NCBI GenBank assembly: GCA_003712055.1
Contig: RHLJ01000001.1
Span: 124,001 to 188,000, forward strand
Length of the DNA: 64,000 nt
Direction of reading: 5' to 3'
DNA from: Balneola sp.
Lineage (GTDB): Bacteria; Bacteroidota; Rhodothermia; Balneolales; Balneolaceae
In this document: positions 55,323-63,948 of the stretch, piece after piece
How positions within the stretch are numbered: position 1 is the stretch's first letter
How the letters are laid out: every line of letters begins with the position of its first letter
The notes under the pieces: model-generated
The model's input: the letters and a program-made list of their open reading frames with translations, nothing else
What the model was told of the DNA's origin: nothing
Database searches by the model: none
Position numbers and translations under genes: made by a program

Positions 55323-56834
55323 TTGAAATTTACAGATCTTGATCTCCATGAAAATCTTCAAAACGGTCTTGGAGATATAGGCTATTCAGAGCCAACACCG
55401 GTACAGGAGAAGAGTATTCCCATAATTTTAACAGGTAAAGATGTAATTGGAGCAGCTCAAACCGGGACAGGAAAAACCGGAGCTTTTGTAATACCAATTA
55501 TCCAGCACATTGTTAGTAAAGCCAAAGACGGAACAAACGCACTTATACTTTCTCCTACCAGAGAACTTGCACAACAAATAGATGAACAGATTTTTGCTTT
55601 AGGATATCATTGTGGAATTAGCTCAGCTACAATAATTGGTGGAGAGGATTTTGCAAGACAAGCTGAAGCCATCCGCGCAGGAGTTAATATTATAGTGGCA
55701 ACACCCGGAAGATTGATTGATCAGATGAAAGTTTTGGATATCGATTTTAGCAATATCGATTTTTTGGTACTTGATGAAGCTGACCGGATGTTGGATATGG
55801 GCTTCCTACCTGATGTAACTCATATCATTGATAAGCTACCGAAAGAGAGACAAAACCTACTTTTCTCAGCTACTATGCCTCCTCAAATCCAAAAGTTGGC
55901 TGAGGATATTATGACAGAACCTGAATTGGTAGAAATTGAAATCTCTAAACCTGCAGAAAGTGTAGAACAACAAGCTTATTTGATTGATGGAAGAGAAAAA
56001 TTGAAGCTTACACAGTCTCTACTTGATAGCATGGAGTGGACTTCATGCATCATATTTACAGCTACAAAGCGTGGAACTGATCAACTTGAAAGACTCCTTA
56101 CTAAGAAGGGGTTAAAAGTAGCAAGTATTCATGGAGACCGTGAACAAGATGAGCGTACTAATGCTCTTAATGAGTTTAAAAATGGTGTGGTACCTATTAT
56201 GGTTGCCACCGATGTTCTTGCTCGAGGAATTGACATCGATGACGTTTCTTTGATTATAAACTATGATGTTCCAAGAGCTGTAGAAGACTATATACATCGC
56301 ATTGGAAGAACAGGTAGATATGATAAAACAGGCATAGCAATTACGCTGGTAAGCAAACAAGACAGTAAATTCTTCTCTGCGATAAGGTCAAAAGTTGGAA
56401 ATGACTTAGTAATACATAAAGGTACTGAATCTATCAAAAAAACTGACTCCAAGAAGCCAAATAAAGAGAACACAAAAGCTACAAGTAAAAAAGGAGAATC
56501 AGTTAAAATTACTCCCGATTACTCTAAAGCTAAGAAAGTTTCTTTTAAGACAGATGGGAATGGTAAGATTTCAATCAACATAATTGGAAAGGAAGCGCCT
56601 GCTCCAAAGAAAAAACAAACTGAGAAGCCACATACTAACAAGCAACAAAAGCAGCAGCCAAAGAAAGCTGCTCAAAACAAGAAAAAGCCTAAAAACAATA
56701 AGAAGAAAGAACCCAAAAAACCTCCTATTGAAATTAAAACCCTGGATCAAGCTTCTTCAAGAAATAAAAATGCCCGAAAGCCGGAAAAAGGATTTTGGGG
56801 TTTAATAAAAAGTTTTTTCCCAAAGCGGGGATAG
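55323..56834 (+). CDS. DEAD-box RNA helicase, RhlE-like
   Basis: A 503-residue DEAD-box helicase. The Q motif (GYSEPTPVQEKSIP), AAQTGTGKT, PTRELAQQ, LDEADRMLDMGF, SATMP, ATDVLARGID and HRIGRTGR are complete. Residues about 370-490 are a Lys-rich, low-complexity tail for RNA binding, as in RhlE proteins of this group. The start is a TTG at 55323; no ATG lies between it and the promoter, and the conserved N-terminus FTDLDLHENL begins right there. It probably acts in ribosome assembly or mRNA turnover in the cold. Confidence 0.93.
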   Translation: MKFTDLDLHENLQNGLGDIGYSEPTPVQEKSIPIILTGKDVIGAAQTGTGKTGAFVIPIIQHIVSKAKDGTNALILSPTRELAQQIDEQIFALGYHCGISSATIIGGEDFARQAEAIRAGVNIIVATPGRLIDQMKVLDIDFSNIDFLVLDEADRMLDMGFLPDVTHIIDKLPKERQNLLFSATMPPQIQKLAEDIMTEPELVEIEISKPAESVEQQAYLIDGREKLKLTQSLLDSMEWTSCIIFTATKRGTDQLERLLTKKGLKVASIHGDREQDERTNALNEFKNGVVPIMVATDVLARGIDIDDVSLIINYDVPRAVEDYIHRIGRTGRYDKTGIAITLVSKQDSKFFSAIRSKVGNDLVIHKGTESIKKTDSKKPNKENTKATSKKGESVKITPDYSKAKKVSFKTDGNGKISINIIGKEAPAPKKKQTEKPHTNKQQKQQPKKAAQNKKKPKNNKKKEPKKPPIEIKTLDQASSRNKNARKPEKGFWGLIKSFFPKRG

Positions 56835-56876
56835 TTAACAGTTCCTTTACTTGCCTGTAGTATTTTCAAAGAAAAA

Positions 56877-58064
56877 ATGAATGCCATGAAAAGATCACTA
56901 ATCATATTTGCTCTCATTTCTATAACTACGTTAAACTGTTTCGCACAAAAAGAAAATACCTTCGCAGTAAAACAAAATTTGGAGCTCAATAGAGAACGAT
57001 TACCGCTTGTTGAAGATGGGCCAATTAAAAATGTGATTTTTATTATCGGTGATGGAACAGGTTTAGTACAACTCACATCAGGACAATACCACTTAGTGGG
57101 GGAAAACGAGTTGTTACATGTACAAACAATGCCTGTTACAGGAATCATGCAAACTCACGCAGCCAGCAACCTGATCACTGATTCAGCAGCAGGGGCCACT
57201 GCCTTTTCTTGTGGTATCAAAACCGATAATGGAAAAATCGCACAACTTCCCGATGAAAGAAATTGTAAAACCATACTTGAGCTTGCCGAACAAAAAGGGT
57301 TAAGTACGGGACTGGTATCTACTTCAGGAGTAACACATGCCACACCAGCAAGTTATGCTGCCCATGTACCTTCACGAAGGATGGAAGCAATGATTGCCGC
57401 TCAGTATTTAAGCTCTGGTACGGATGTGATTCTAGGTGGGGGATTAGAGTATTTTATCCCTTCGAACGAGAAAGGTAGCAGCAGAGAGGATAACAGGAAT
57501 TTAGTTTCTGAGTTTGGAGGTTTGGGATATACTTTTGTTGAGAATGTTGAAGAATTAAATGCTACAGATTCAGAAAAGATTTTAGGACTTTTTTCAGAGT
57601 CGGGAATGCCTAGCGAAAACAGAACCCCAACGCTCGCTGAAATGACCTCGAAGGCAATTGATGTTCTATCAAAAAATGATGAAGGTTTTTTCCTTATGAT
57701 TGAGGGTTCACAAATAGATTGGGGAGGACATGGAAATGACACTCCCTATGTACTTAGGGAAGTAGCTGATTTTGATGCAGCCATAGCTGAGGCCCTTGAT
57801 TTTGCTCAAGAGGATGGAGAGACCCTTGTAATTGTTACAGCCGATCATGAAACAGGTGGCATGACCTTAAATGGATATAACAGAGATAATCACGAAGTTG
57901 AAATTGCTTGGACAACAGGATCCCATACAGGAGTACCAGTTCCAATAATGGCTTATGGCCCACATGCAATCCAGTTCACAGGCTGGTTAGATAACACCGA
58001 AGTAGGAATTAAAACAGCGGCACTTTTAGGGGTAGGGGATCTCCCAATAATTATTCAAGAATAA
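56877..58064 (+). CDS. Alkaline phosphatase, secreted
   Basis: A 395-residue PhoA-family enzyme with a signal peptide (MKRSLIIFALISITTLNCFA; the ATG at 56886 may be the true start). The metal site Asp is in FIIGDGTGLVQL, and the nucleophilic Ser in LITDSAAGATAFSCG. ATPASYAAHVPSRR, GSQIDWGGHGND and VTADHETGGMTL carry further zinc and magnesium ligands, and SHTGVPVPIMAYGP the last His. It releases phosphate from organic esters outside the cell. Its 3' end overlaps the convergent lipoprotein gene by 14 bp. Confidence 0.95.
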   Translation: MNAMKRSLIIFALISITTLNCFAQKENTFAVKQNLELNRERLPLVEDGPIKNVIFIIGDGTGLVQLTSGQYHLVGENELLHVQTMPVTGIMQTHAASNLITDSAAGATAFSCGIKTDNGKIAQLPDERNCKTILELAEQKGLSTGLVSTSGVTHATPASYAAHVPSRRMEAMIAAQYLSSGTDVILGGGLEYFIPSNEKGSSREDNRNLVSEFGGLGYTFVENVEELNATDSEKILGLFSESGMPSENRTPTLAEMTSKAIDVLSKNDEGFFLMIEGSQIDWGGHGNDTPYVLREVADFDAAIAEALDFAQEDGETLVIVTADHETGGMTLNGYNRDNHEVEIAWTTGSHTGVPVPIMAYGPHAIQFTGWLDNTEVGIKTAALLGVGDLPIIIQE

Positions 58065-59256
58065 CAGTCTTAACTGATTTGTTTTCGTCCTGAATATCTG
58101 TCCAGGCTATAAGCAAACCTTTGTTTAGTTTTGTTATCTGTGGGAAACCGCTTCTTCGGGAGGGATTAATTTCTGCAATTTGATGGGATTGCAGTATTTT
58201 ACCACTTGTGGAAACTAAATCAAGATTCAGAGTAGCACCTTCCTCGTTTCTTGTTATCCAACTTACCCATGCCGATTCATTATTCTCAATAAGTACATCA
58301 ACCCTGCCTAAGTTTGAAGAGCTATCTACTACTATTGGCTCAAGAAAAGAATCTCCTTTGTCTTTAGAAAAAGAAAGCTTTGCCATTGGTTTGTTATCTG
58401 CACCTGTAAACCATGCTACAGCTGTAAGACCATCTTTATAATCAATCATTGCTCCGTTAACCGGGCAGGAAGCAATAGACCAATTATCAGCATTAACCGC
58501 CTTTTCATCACCCCATTCTCCATTGCTAAATTTCTTTACATATATATCTCTTGTTTCTTCTGCAGTCCTGTTTCTGTAAACCGCTAGTAAGTCATCTCCG
58601 ATATTGATAAGGGAAGTATTACAACAATCACAAACTGCGTTATCAAGCTCATGCTCATTTAATAGTTTTCCCAGGTAAGAGATTTCTGCTCCTCTCAAAG
58701 TCATTGCTGTTGATAAATCTCCATGTCCTCCATGTCCTCCAGTTGTATTTCTCCCGTCTAGCCAAATAGCATAAAAAGATGAATCTGAATAGGGAATCAT
58801 ACTTACGAAGCCATGTTCGGTGGGAGTATTATCTGAATGTGGGACAATGGGTTCATTCCACAGTTTAGAAGCCTTTTTAATAGATACTTCAACATTATAT
58901 GAGTAAGTGCCCCCCGGAGTTTTAGCTAACCAGTGCGATGCTAGTGCTGAACCATTTTGGCCTATTACAGAGGGGAAATCAGCCCAGTTTACAAACCAGT
59001 CAGAGGAGGCCGAAATTATATCTGGTTCGCTCCATATTTCTCCATCAAATGTAGAATAAAAGAGTGTTGCAGAATCTTCAATTTGCTCTACCCAACTTAA
59101 ATAAACTAGTCCTGTATTGTCGGTAAACAAACGAGGTAATGAGCTATTATCACCTGTCGGATTTTTAACTTGTACAAAAGATGATGAAGAATCTGAACAA
59201 GAAACTAAAGTAAATGAAAAAAGCAGAATTAAAATCTGACTAGCTATTTTTTTCAT
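58051..59256 (-). CDS. BNR/sialidase-like beta-propeller lipoprotein
   Basis: A 401-residue lipoprotein; the ATG at 59256 (MKKIASQILILLFSF) leads to lipobox LVSCSDSS. The mature protein has repeated strand blocks like PRLFTDNTGLVYLSWVEQ and FYSTFDGEIWSEPDII, typical of six-bladed BNR/exo-sialidase-like propellers. A cysteine-rich spot NAVCDCCNTSL sits mid-protein. Asp-boxes are weak and the sialidase Arg triad cannot be confirmed, so glycosidase activity is not claimed. It overlaps the membrane-protein gene by 17 bp. Confidence 0.75.
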   Translation of the reverse strand: MKKIASQILILLFSFTLVSCSDSSSSFVQVKNPTGDNSSLPRLFTDNTGLVYLSWVEQIEDSATLFYSTFDGEIWSEPDIISASSDWFVNWADFPSVIGQNGSALASHWLAKTPGGTYSYNVEVSIKKASKLWNEPIVPHSDNTPTEHGFVSMIPYSDSSFYAIWLDGRNTTGGHGGHGDLSTAMTLRGAEISYLGKLLNEHELDNAVCDCCNTSLINIGDDLLAVYRNRTAEETRDIYVKKFSNGEWGDEKAVNADNWSIASCPVNGAMIDYKDGLTAVAWFTGADNKPMAKLSFSKDKGDSFLEPIVVDSSSNLGRVDVLIENNESAWVSWITRNEEGATLNLDLVSTSGKILQSHQIAEINPSRRSGFPQITKLNKGLLIAWTDIQDENKSVKTVILE

Positions 59257-59632
59257 GAATTTTTGAATGGGTGTAGTAAGCAAGGTAGAGCCCTATGAAA
59301 GGAGAACTCAAAATCATGATTAAGTACCACATTGGTTCAATAGAGTAAGTTTGTAAAACTTCACTTCCTTTGAGAAGCAGAAGCAGCATTCCAAGAGATA
59401 ACAGGTGCTTTTTTGGGGAGTACATAGTTGCTGTAACTACAAGCATACCACTTAGCCAATAGATTAATAATGATGCAATTACAAGAGCTACCGCCCAACC
59501 TGGAGAGGGGAGACTTGAAACACCCCAAAAAGTGAACTCTGTTTTGTGGTAAAACAGTACAATTATTCTTATGAAACCTTCAACAAAAATGGAAAATATA
59601 AAAACGCCTAGTACTACAATGATACTTTTCAT
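59240..59632 (-). CDS. Small integral membrane protein, unknown
   Basis: About 130 residues from the ATG at 59632 (MKSIIVVLGVFIFSIFVEG); an upstream ATG at 59701 would add 23 residues and remains possible. Four hydrophobic segments are seen, around residues 2-24, 48-72, 78-95 and 103-122. No family is recognised. Its stop overlaps the start of the propeller lipoprotein gene by 17 bp, so they are probably expressed together. Confidence 0.6.
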   Translation of the reverse strand: MKSIIVVLGVFIFSIFVEGFIRIIVLFYHKTEFTFWGVSSLPSPGWAVALVIASLLIYWLSGMLVVTATMYSPKKHLLSLGMLLLLLKGSEVLQTYSIEPMWYLIMILSSPFIGLYLAYYTHSKIHEKNS

Positions 59633-59730
59633 ATAGAATGGTAGCCAGATATTTAAGAGAAAACAATCAGTTTTTAGATGATTTAAGGAGGTGAAGTTCA
59701 TACCTTTAGGTTTATTAAAAAAAAGAGATT

Positions 59731-60219
59731 ATGAAGCATATATCATTGATTATTTTAGCAGCTCTACTAAGTGTATCTGTATACTCTCAAACAACAGATC
59801 AAGTAATAAGACTTTCGGAACCTGTTATTTCTACAGACCAGTATGAAGTGTTTGGTGAAGAAATTGAAGTAAACTCTCTTGAACCATCTCATTTGGCTGA
59901 AGTAATTGAGAAGGAAAGTAATGGATCGATTGTAACATTAACCGTTAGCATTGCCGAAGTTTGTAATAAAAAAGGATGCTTTTTTGTAGCTGAAGACGGT
60001 GAGTACTCTGCTCGCATTACTTTTAAGGATTATGGTTTTTTTATCCCTACTAATTCTGCAGGTAAAGAAGTGACACTTGTTGGAGAGTTTTCGGAGGCTA
60101 CTCTTAGTGAAGAAAAAGCGAAACACTATGCTGAGGACGCCGGAAAAAATAGCGATGAGATTTCAGGTGAGCAGAAAGAATATTCGATTGTTGCAACAAG
60201 TGTAGTAATCCCAAAATAA
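59731..60219 (+). CDS. DUF4920 secreted protein
   Basis: A 162-residue secreted protein with signal peptide MKHISLIILAALLSVSVYS. The mature part resembles DUF4920: an OB-like strand set with EVCNKKGCFFVAEDGEYSAR, where the CxxxGC cysteines are conserved, and SAGKEVTLVGEF. It may bind a metal or form a disulfide. Function is unknown. Confidence 0.8.
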   Translation: MKHISLIILAALLSVSVYSQTTDQVIRLSEPVISTDQYEVFGEEIEVNSLEPSHLAEVIEKESNGSIVTLTVSIAEVCNKKGCFFVAEDGEYSARITFKDYGFFIPTNSAGKEVTLVGEFSEATLSEEKAKHYAEDAGKNSDEISGEQKEYSIVATSVVIPK

Positions 60220-60234
60220 TTTAGCAGATCATTA

Positions 60235-60726
60235 ATGCAAGAAAACGATTTTCTAGAACCACAGGAAGTTACTAGTTCAGAAAAACAATTGATGGAATCT
60301 CCTGAAATGGAAACCATCGCAAAAAAAGTAATCAAAGAGTACAAATTAGAATTTGGCCCAGCTGAGATAGGTTATTTTTTAGTTTATCCTCATATATCAA
60401 AACAGAAAGCTGCCAAGTGTATGAAGGCCTCTAGAGAGGTAAAATATTATTCTGGCAACGATTACCTGATCGAAGTTTCTGGAGAACTTTGGGATATGCT
60501 CGACTCAAAAACCAAAGAGATGATGATCTATCATGAGTTATTGCATGTTGATCCTACATTCAAATCCAAAACTCAGGAATGGAAAATGAATATTCGTAAA
60601 CCAGACTTTGCTGATTTCTATTCTATCAATGATAAGTTTGGTAACGAGTGGTACAAAACTATACAAGCTACTGCTTCTTCGTTATATGATTTGGATCCAA
60701 AGCAGGAGAGCAAAGTCTCTTTATAG
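60235..60726 (+). CDS. Putative metallopeptidase (phage-metallopeptidase-like)
   Basis: A 163-residue cytoplasmic protein. MMIYHELLHVDP contains the zinc motif HExxH (HELLH). KVIKEYKLEFGPAEIGYFLV and LIEVSGELWDML fit the PhageMetallopep family. The third ligand is not certain; the Asp in RKPDFADFYSI is a candidate. It starts 15 bp after the DUF4920 gene and ends 2 bp from the convergent SUI1 gene. Its substrate is unknown. Confidence 0.75.
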   Translation: MQENDFLEPQEVTSSEKQLMESPEMETIAKKVIKEYKLEFGPAEIGYFLVYPHISKQKAAKCMKASREVKYYSGNDYLIEVSGELWDMLDSKTKEMMIYHELLHVDPTFKSKTQEWKMNIRKPDFADFYSINDKFGNEWYKTIQATASSLYDLDPKQESKVSL

Positions 60727-60728
60727 TA

Positions 60729-60953
60729 TTAGGAAATGATATATCCTTCTTGGATAAGGATTTTCTCAATTTTTGAGACGTGATTTCCTTGAATTTCGAT
60801 GACTTTTCCTTTTATAGTTCCACCTGTACCAAGCTGTGATTTCAGTTTTTTGACAAGTTTTTCTATTACTTGAGGGTTGTGAGTTATCCCTCTAATTACA
60901 GAGACTTGTTTACCGCGTCTTCCACCTGTTTCAAGGCTTACTTTTACTTTCAT
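60729..60953 (-). CDS. SUI1/eIF1-family protein (YciH-like)
   Basis: A 74-residue protein whose whole length is a SUI1 domain: GGRRGKQVSVIRGITHNPQ, LKSQLGTGGTIKGKVIEIQG and HVSKIEKILIQEGY. Bacterial YciH proteins bind the small ribosomal subunit and are thought to influence start-codon fidelity. It lacks the longer N-terminal part of E. coli YciH (108 residues). Its start lies just 1 bp after the MATE gene stop, so it may be expressed with it. Confidence 0.88.
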   Translation of the reverse strand: MKVKVSLETGGRRGKQVSVIRGITHNPQVIEKLVKKLKSQLGTGGTIKGKVIEIQGNHVSKIEKILIQEGYIIS

Positions 60954-60954
60954 A

Positions 60955-62355
60955 CTATACTGATACCTGTTTCCATTTTCCGCGTTTGAAAAGAATAAAT
61001 CCCATAATGCCTAAACAAGTTTCTGCTACTACAATTGAGTAAAAGACACCTTCCTGTTTCCATCCTAATTCTAGTGCCAAAAAATAGGCAAGTGGTATTT
61101 CAATCATCCAAAAACAAAAGAAATTAATGATTGTAGGGGTAGTAGTATCTCCCGCGCCATTAAATGCCTGAATAATGATCATTCCAAATGCATAAGCCAA
61201 ATATCCATAACTAATAATTCTTAAACACTGTGCACCTACAGCTATAATCGCTTCATCATTAGTAAAGAGACTTACTAGAAAATCAGAAAAAGTAAAAAAC
61301 ACTATACCAACAAGCCCAAGGAAAACCATGTTAACACCAGCAGTAATCCAGGTAGATTTCTCTGCTCTATCAGGTTGTCCCGCTCCTAAATTTTGACCTA
61401 CTAATGTTGCTGCCGCATTACTCATTCCCCAGGAAGGGAGGATAGAGAATATTAGTATTCGGATAGCAATGGTATAACCTGCAACAGTAACGCTGCCAAA
61501 TTCGGCTGTTATCCTCACTAACCCAATCCAGCTCGAAGTGGCAATAATGAATTGCCCAATTCCTCCAAGAGAAACCTTGATTAGCTTGATCATGATTTCC
61601 CAGTTTATAATCAGGTGTTCCTTCAGCACTTTTATGCGAGATGAGGAACCAGCTAATAAATAGAATTGATAACAAACTCCTATTCCACGACCAATAGTTG
61701 TAGCTACAGCTGCACCTTTAACACCTAGTTCAGGAAAAATCCACCATCCGAAAATCAGGATTGGATCAAGAACAATGTTAAATGCATTTGCCAGCCATAG
61801 CACCCTCATTGAAATTGCAGCATCTCCGGCTCCTCTAAATACTGCATTAATTACAAAGAGAAGCATTATTACCATGTTGCTACCAATCATGATGGCTGTA
61901 TAACCGTACATGTTGTCAATAATATTTTGATCAGCTCCCATTAAGCGCAGTAGATCCTGTGCAAAAAATATTCCAATCAGGGAGATTGGGAGAGAGGCAA
62001 GAACTCCTACAAAAATTGCCTGAACGGTTGACTTAGCTGCGCCTTCAGGATCTTTTTCTCCAATCCTTCGAGCCACAATTGCAGTTGTACCCATAGCAAG
62101 TCCAATGGCAATAGCATAAACAATAGTAATAATAGATTCTGTAATACCTACGGTTGCTACTGCATCAGCTCCAAGTTTAGAGACGAAGAAGATATCTACA
62201 ACGGCAAAGATAGATTCCATTCCCATCTCAAGCACCATTGGAATGGATAGTAATAAGATGGCTCGACCTATTTTACCTTTAGTAAAATCCTGATGTGTTC
62301 CAGAGACAGATGCTTTGATATCTGCCCATAGAGATTGGCTTTTTTCTGTATCCAT
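60955..62355 (-). CDS. MATE-family efflux transporter
   Basis: A 466-residue protein with 12 membrane helices in two homologous halves. The N-half has GRAILLLSIPMVLEMGMES and VDIFFVSKLGADAVATVG, and the middle FRGAGDAAISMRVLWLANA. The C-half has SNAAATLVGQNLGAGQPDRA and FNGAGDTTTPTIINFFCF. These are standard NorM/DinF-type MatE signatures. It exports cationic drugs or metabolites with Na+ or H+; the substrate is unknown. A 27-bp palindrome stands 13 bp before its ATG. Confidence 0.93.
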   Translation of the reverse strand: MDTEKSQSLWADIKASVSGTHQDFTKGKIGRAILLLSIPMVLEMGMESIFAVVDIFFVSKLGADAVATVGITESIITIVYAIAIGLAMGTTAIVARRIGEKDPEGAAKSTVQAIFVGVLASLPISLIGIFFAQDLLRLMGADQNIIDNMYGYTAIMIGSNMVIMLLFVINAVFRGAGDAAISMRVLWLANAFNIVLDPILIFGWWIFPELGVKGAAVATTIGRGIGVCYQFYLLAGSSSRIKVLKEHLIINWEIMIKLIKVSLGGIGQFIIATSSWIGLVRITAEFGSVTVAGYTIAIRILIFSILPSWGMSNAAATLVGQNLGAGQPDRAEKSTWITAGVNMVFLGLVGIVFFTFSDFLVSLFTNDEAIIAVGAQCLRIISYGYLAYAFGMIIIQAFNGAGDTTTPTIINFFCFWMIEIPLAYFLALELGWKQEGVFYSIVVAETCLGIMGFILFKRGKWKQVSV

Positions 62356-62367
62356 ACAATAAGGATA

Positions 62368-62394
62368 CGAACATTAGTTCTTTAATAATGTTCG
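62368..62394. promoter_or_regulatory. Operator-like palindrome before the MATE gene
   Basis: Perfect 9-bp arms CGAACATTA and TAATGTTCG at 62368-62376 and 62386-62394, around a 9-nt AT-rich centre, 13 bp upstream of the MATE start. Size and place fit a dimeric repressor (TetR or MarR type). No regulator gene is adjacent. Confidence 0.55.
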
Positions 62395-62437
62395 CTCCGT
62401 TTAAAAATTCAAATAAAAGAGTAGACTTAAGGTGAAC

Positions 62438-63862
62438 TTATTTCCTTAATGTCTTAGCTCTGGTACCAGTAAGTGTAGCGGAAGTCTCATTTCCGGAAGG
62501 AGTAGTTACCGTAACTGTTACCGTTGCTGCTTGAGTAGAAGCATCCGTATCGTCTATATCAGAAACTGTAACTGTGAATTCTGTTCTACCGGGACCGCCG
62601 GTAAAATAATCACCTAATGTAATATCAGAATCACCAGTAACTTCTATATCAGAAAGGGAAGAAACATTAATAGTAGTACCTGCCGCCATTGGTCTCCCGT
62701 TCAAATCGGTAACAGTAAATGTAACATTATCTGATCCATTAGAAGGGATATCAAAAGCGCCTGAGGTAAAAGTGATAGTTGCTTCTCGGGTAGTAAATAG
62801 AAGTTCTACATCTCTTGTAATAAAATCATTGTTTTCATCAACAGTTTTAGCAGTTACTGTAAAGAAACCCACATCAGAGGTACCAATACCCGGAGTACTA
62901 CCATCGGGACTTAGAACCACAGAAGCAAATCCCCGGTCGTTGGTTAATGCAGATCCATCTATTATACCTGCTTCTGTTCTAAAGTCTACAGCAGTTCCTT
63001 CCTTCACAGGATTTCCCCATCTATCTCCGACACTTGCAGATATTGAATACTCTAGAGAAGCATCAAGGAGTGAGTAACCTTCCAGATTAAAATTAACCGG
63101 AGCTACAAAAAACCTATCAGGAGACGGAAAGCCTCCATGGATTGCAATCACAATTGGTGATGAAGAAATTCTTATTCCATCAGTCCTATTTATGAATGCC
63201 TCAATACGAACAACACCTGCAGAATCTCCACTAAATAAATTAGAAACAACAGCTCCATTTGAATTAGTTGTTACTCTGTTAGGTACTACTGATTCACCAC
63301 CTCCAGGTCCTTTGAGAATTTGGAAGTTTACATCAACAGGAGTCTCTTCATTCATGCTCCTTCCCGATGAATCCTGAACTTCAAAGCTAAACGTAGAACT
63401 AACAGTACCCCCGGTTTGTCTTATGTTGATAGATTCTTCAGAAACATTAGTTAAAACAATTGCAGCAGGTATACCAGGTTCACCAAGAACTTCGTCATCA
63501 TCTTCGTCTCCAGAACCAGATCCTTCTTCCGATAAATCAAAATCTAAACTAATGGTTTGCCCAGGAAGTGCCGTAATTGTTGTGCTTTCTGAGATATATC
63601 CTGTTTGGGATGCTCTTATAGTAATATCTGTGGCATCGGAGATATCAATATCTCCAAAAACATAATTACCAACAGAGTCTGTACTTGTAAATGTCCCACT
63701 CAGCGAAGAAGGTGAATCGATAATGAGAGCTGCTCCTGGAAGTGCATTACCACTGCTGGCATCCGAAACATTGCCTCGAATTGTCACAAAATCATCGCTT
63801 GAAGATTGACAAGCCGTACCAACCGAAAATAGAACTAATGCGTAGAAGAAAATTCGCTTCAT
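62438..63862 (-). CDS. Ig-like repeat lipoprotein with carboxypeptidase-regulatory-like domain
   Basis: A 474-residue lipoprotein; lipobox VGTACQSSS gives Cys18. Residues 27-110 form a carboxypeptidase-D-regulatory-like beta sandwich (IRGNVSDASSGNALPGAALI, ISESTTITALPGQTISLDF). An acidic Gly/Ser/Asp/Glu linker (GSGSGDEDDDE) leads to three or so Ig-like/invasin-type domains, with GRPMAAGTTINVSS and VTTNSNGAVVSNLF typical. The C-terminus is basic and has no sorting signal. It probably lies on the outer surface and may bind polymer or partner proteins. Function is not known. Confidence 0.82.
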   Translation of the reverse strand: MKRIFFYALVLFSVGTACQSSSDDFVTIRGNVSDASSGNALPGAALIIDSPSSLSGTFTSTDSVGNYVFGDIDISDATDITIRASQTGYISESTTITALPGQTISLDFDLSEEGSGSGDEDDDEVLGEPGIPAAIVLTNVSEESINIRQTGGTVSSTFSFEVQDSSGRSMNEETPVDVNFQILKGPGGGESVVPNRVTTNSNGAVVSNLFSGDSAGVVRIEAFINRTDGIRISSSPIVIAIHGGFPSPDRFFVAPVNFNLEGYSLLDASLEYSISASVGDRWGNPVKEGTAVDFRTEAGIIDGSALTNDRGFASVVLSPDGSTPGIGTSDVGFFTVTAKTVDENNDFITRDVELLFTTREATITFTSGAFDIPSNGSDNVTFTVTDLNGRPMAAGTTINVSSLSDIEVTGDSDITLGDYFTGGPGRTEFTVTVSDIDDTDASTQAATVTVTVTTPSGNETSATLTGTRAKTLRK

Positions 63863-63948
63863 AATTTTTTTACTTAGAGAGATGATATGACTAATAAAGT
63901 TACAAGTCCTTACCAGTAAATGGCAAAATTGTGAATAAAATAGACTTT

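Noticed and set aside
62772-63665. Plus-strand frames opposite the Ig-repeat lipoprotein
   Set aside because: They are Ser/Pro-rich shadows of the minus-strand coding sequence.
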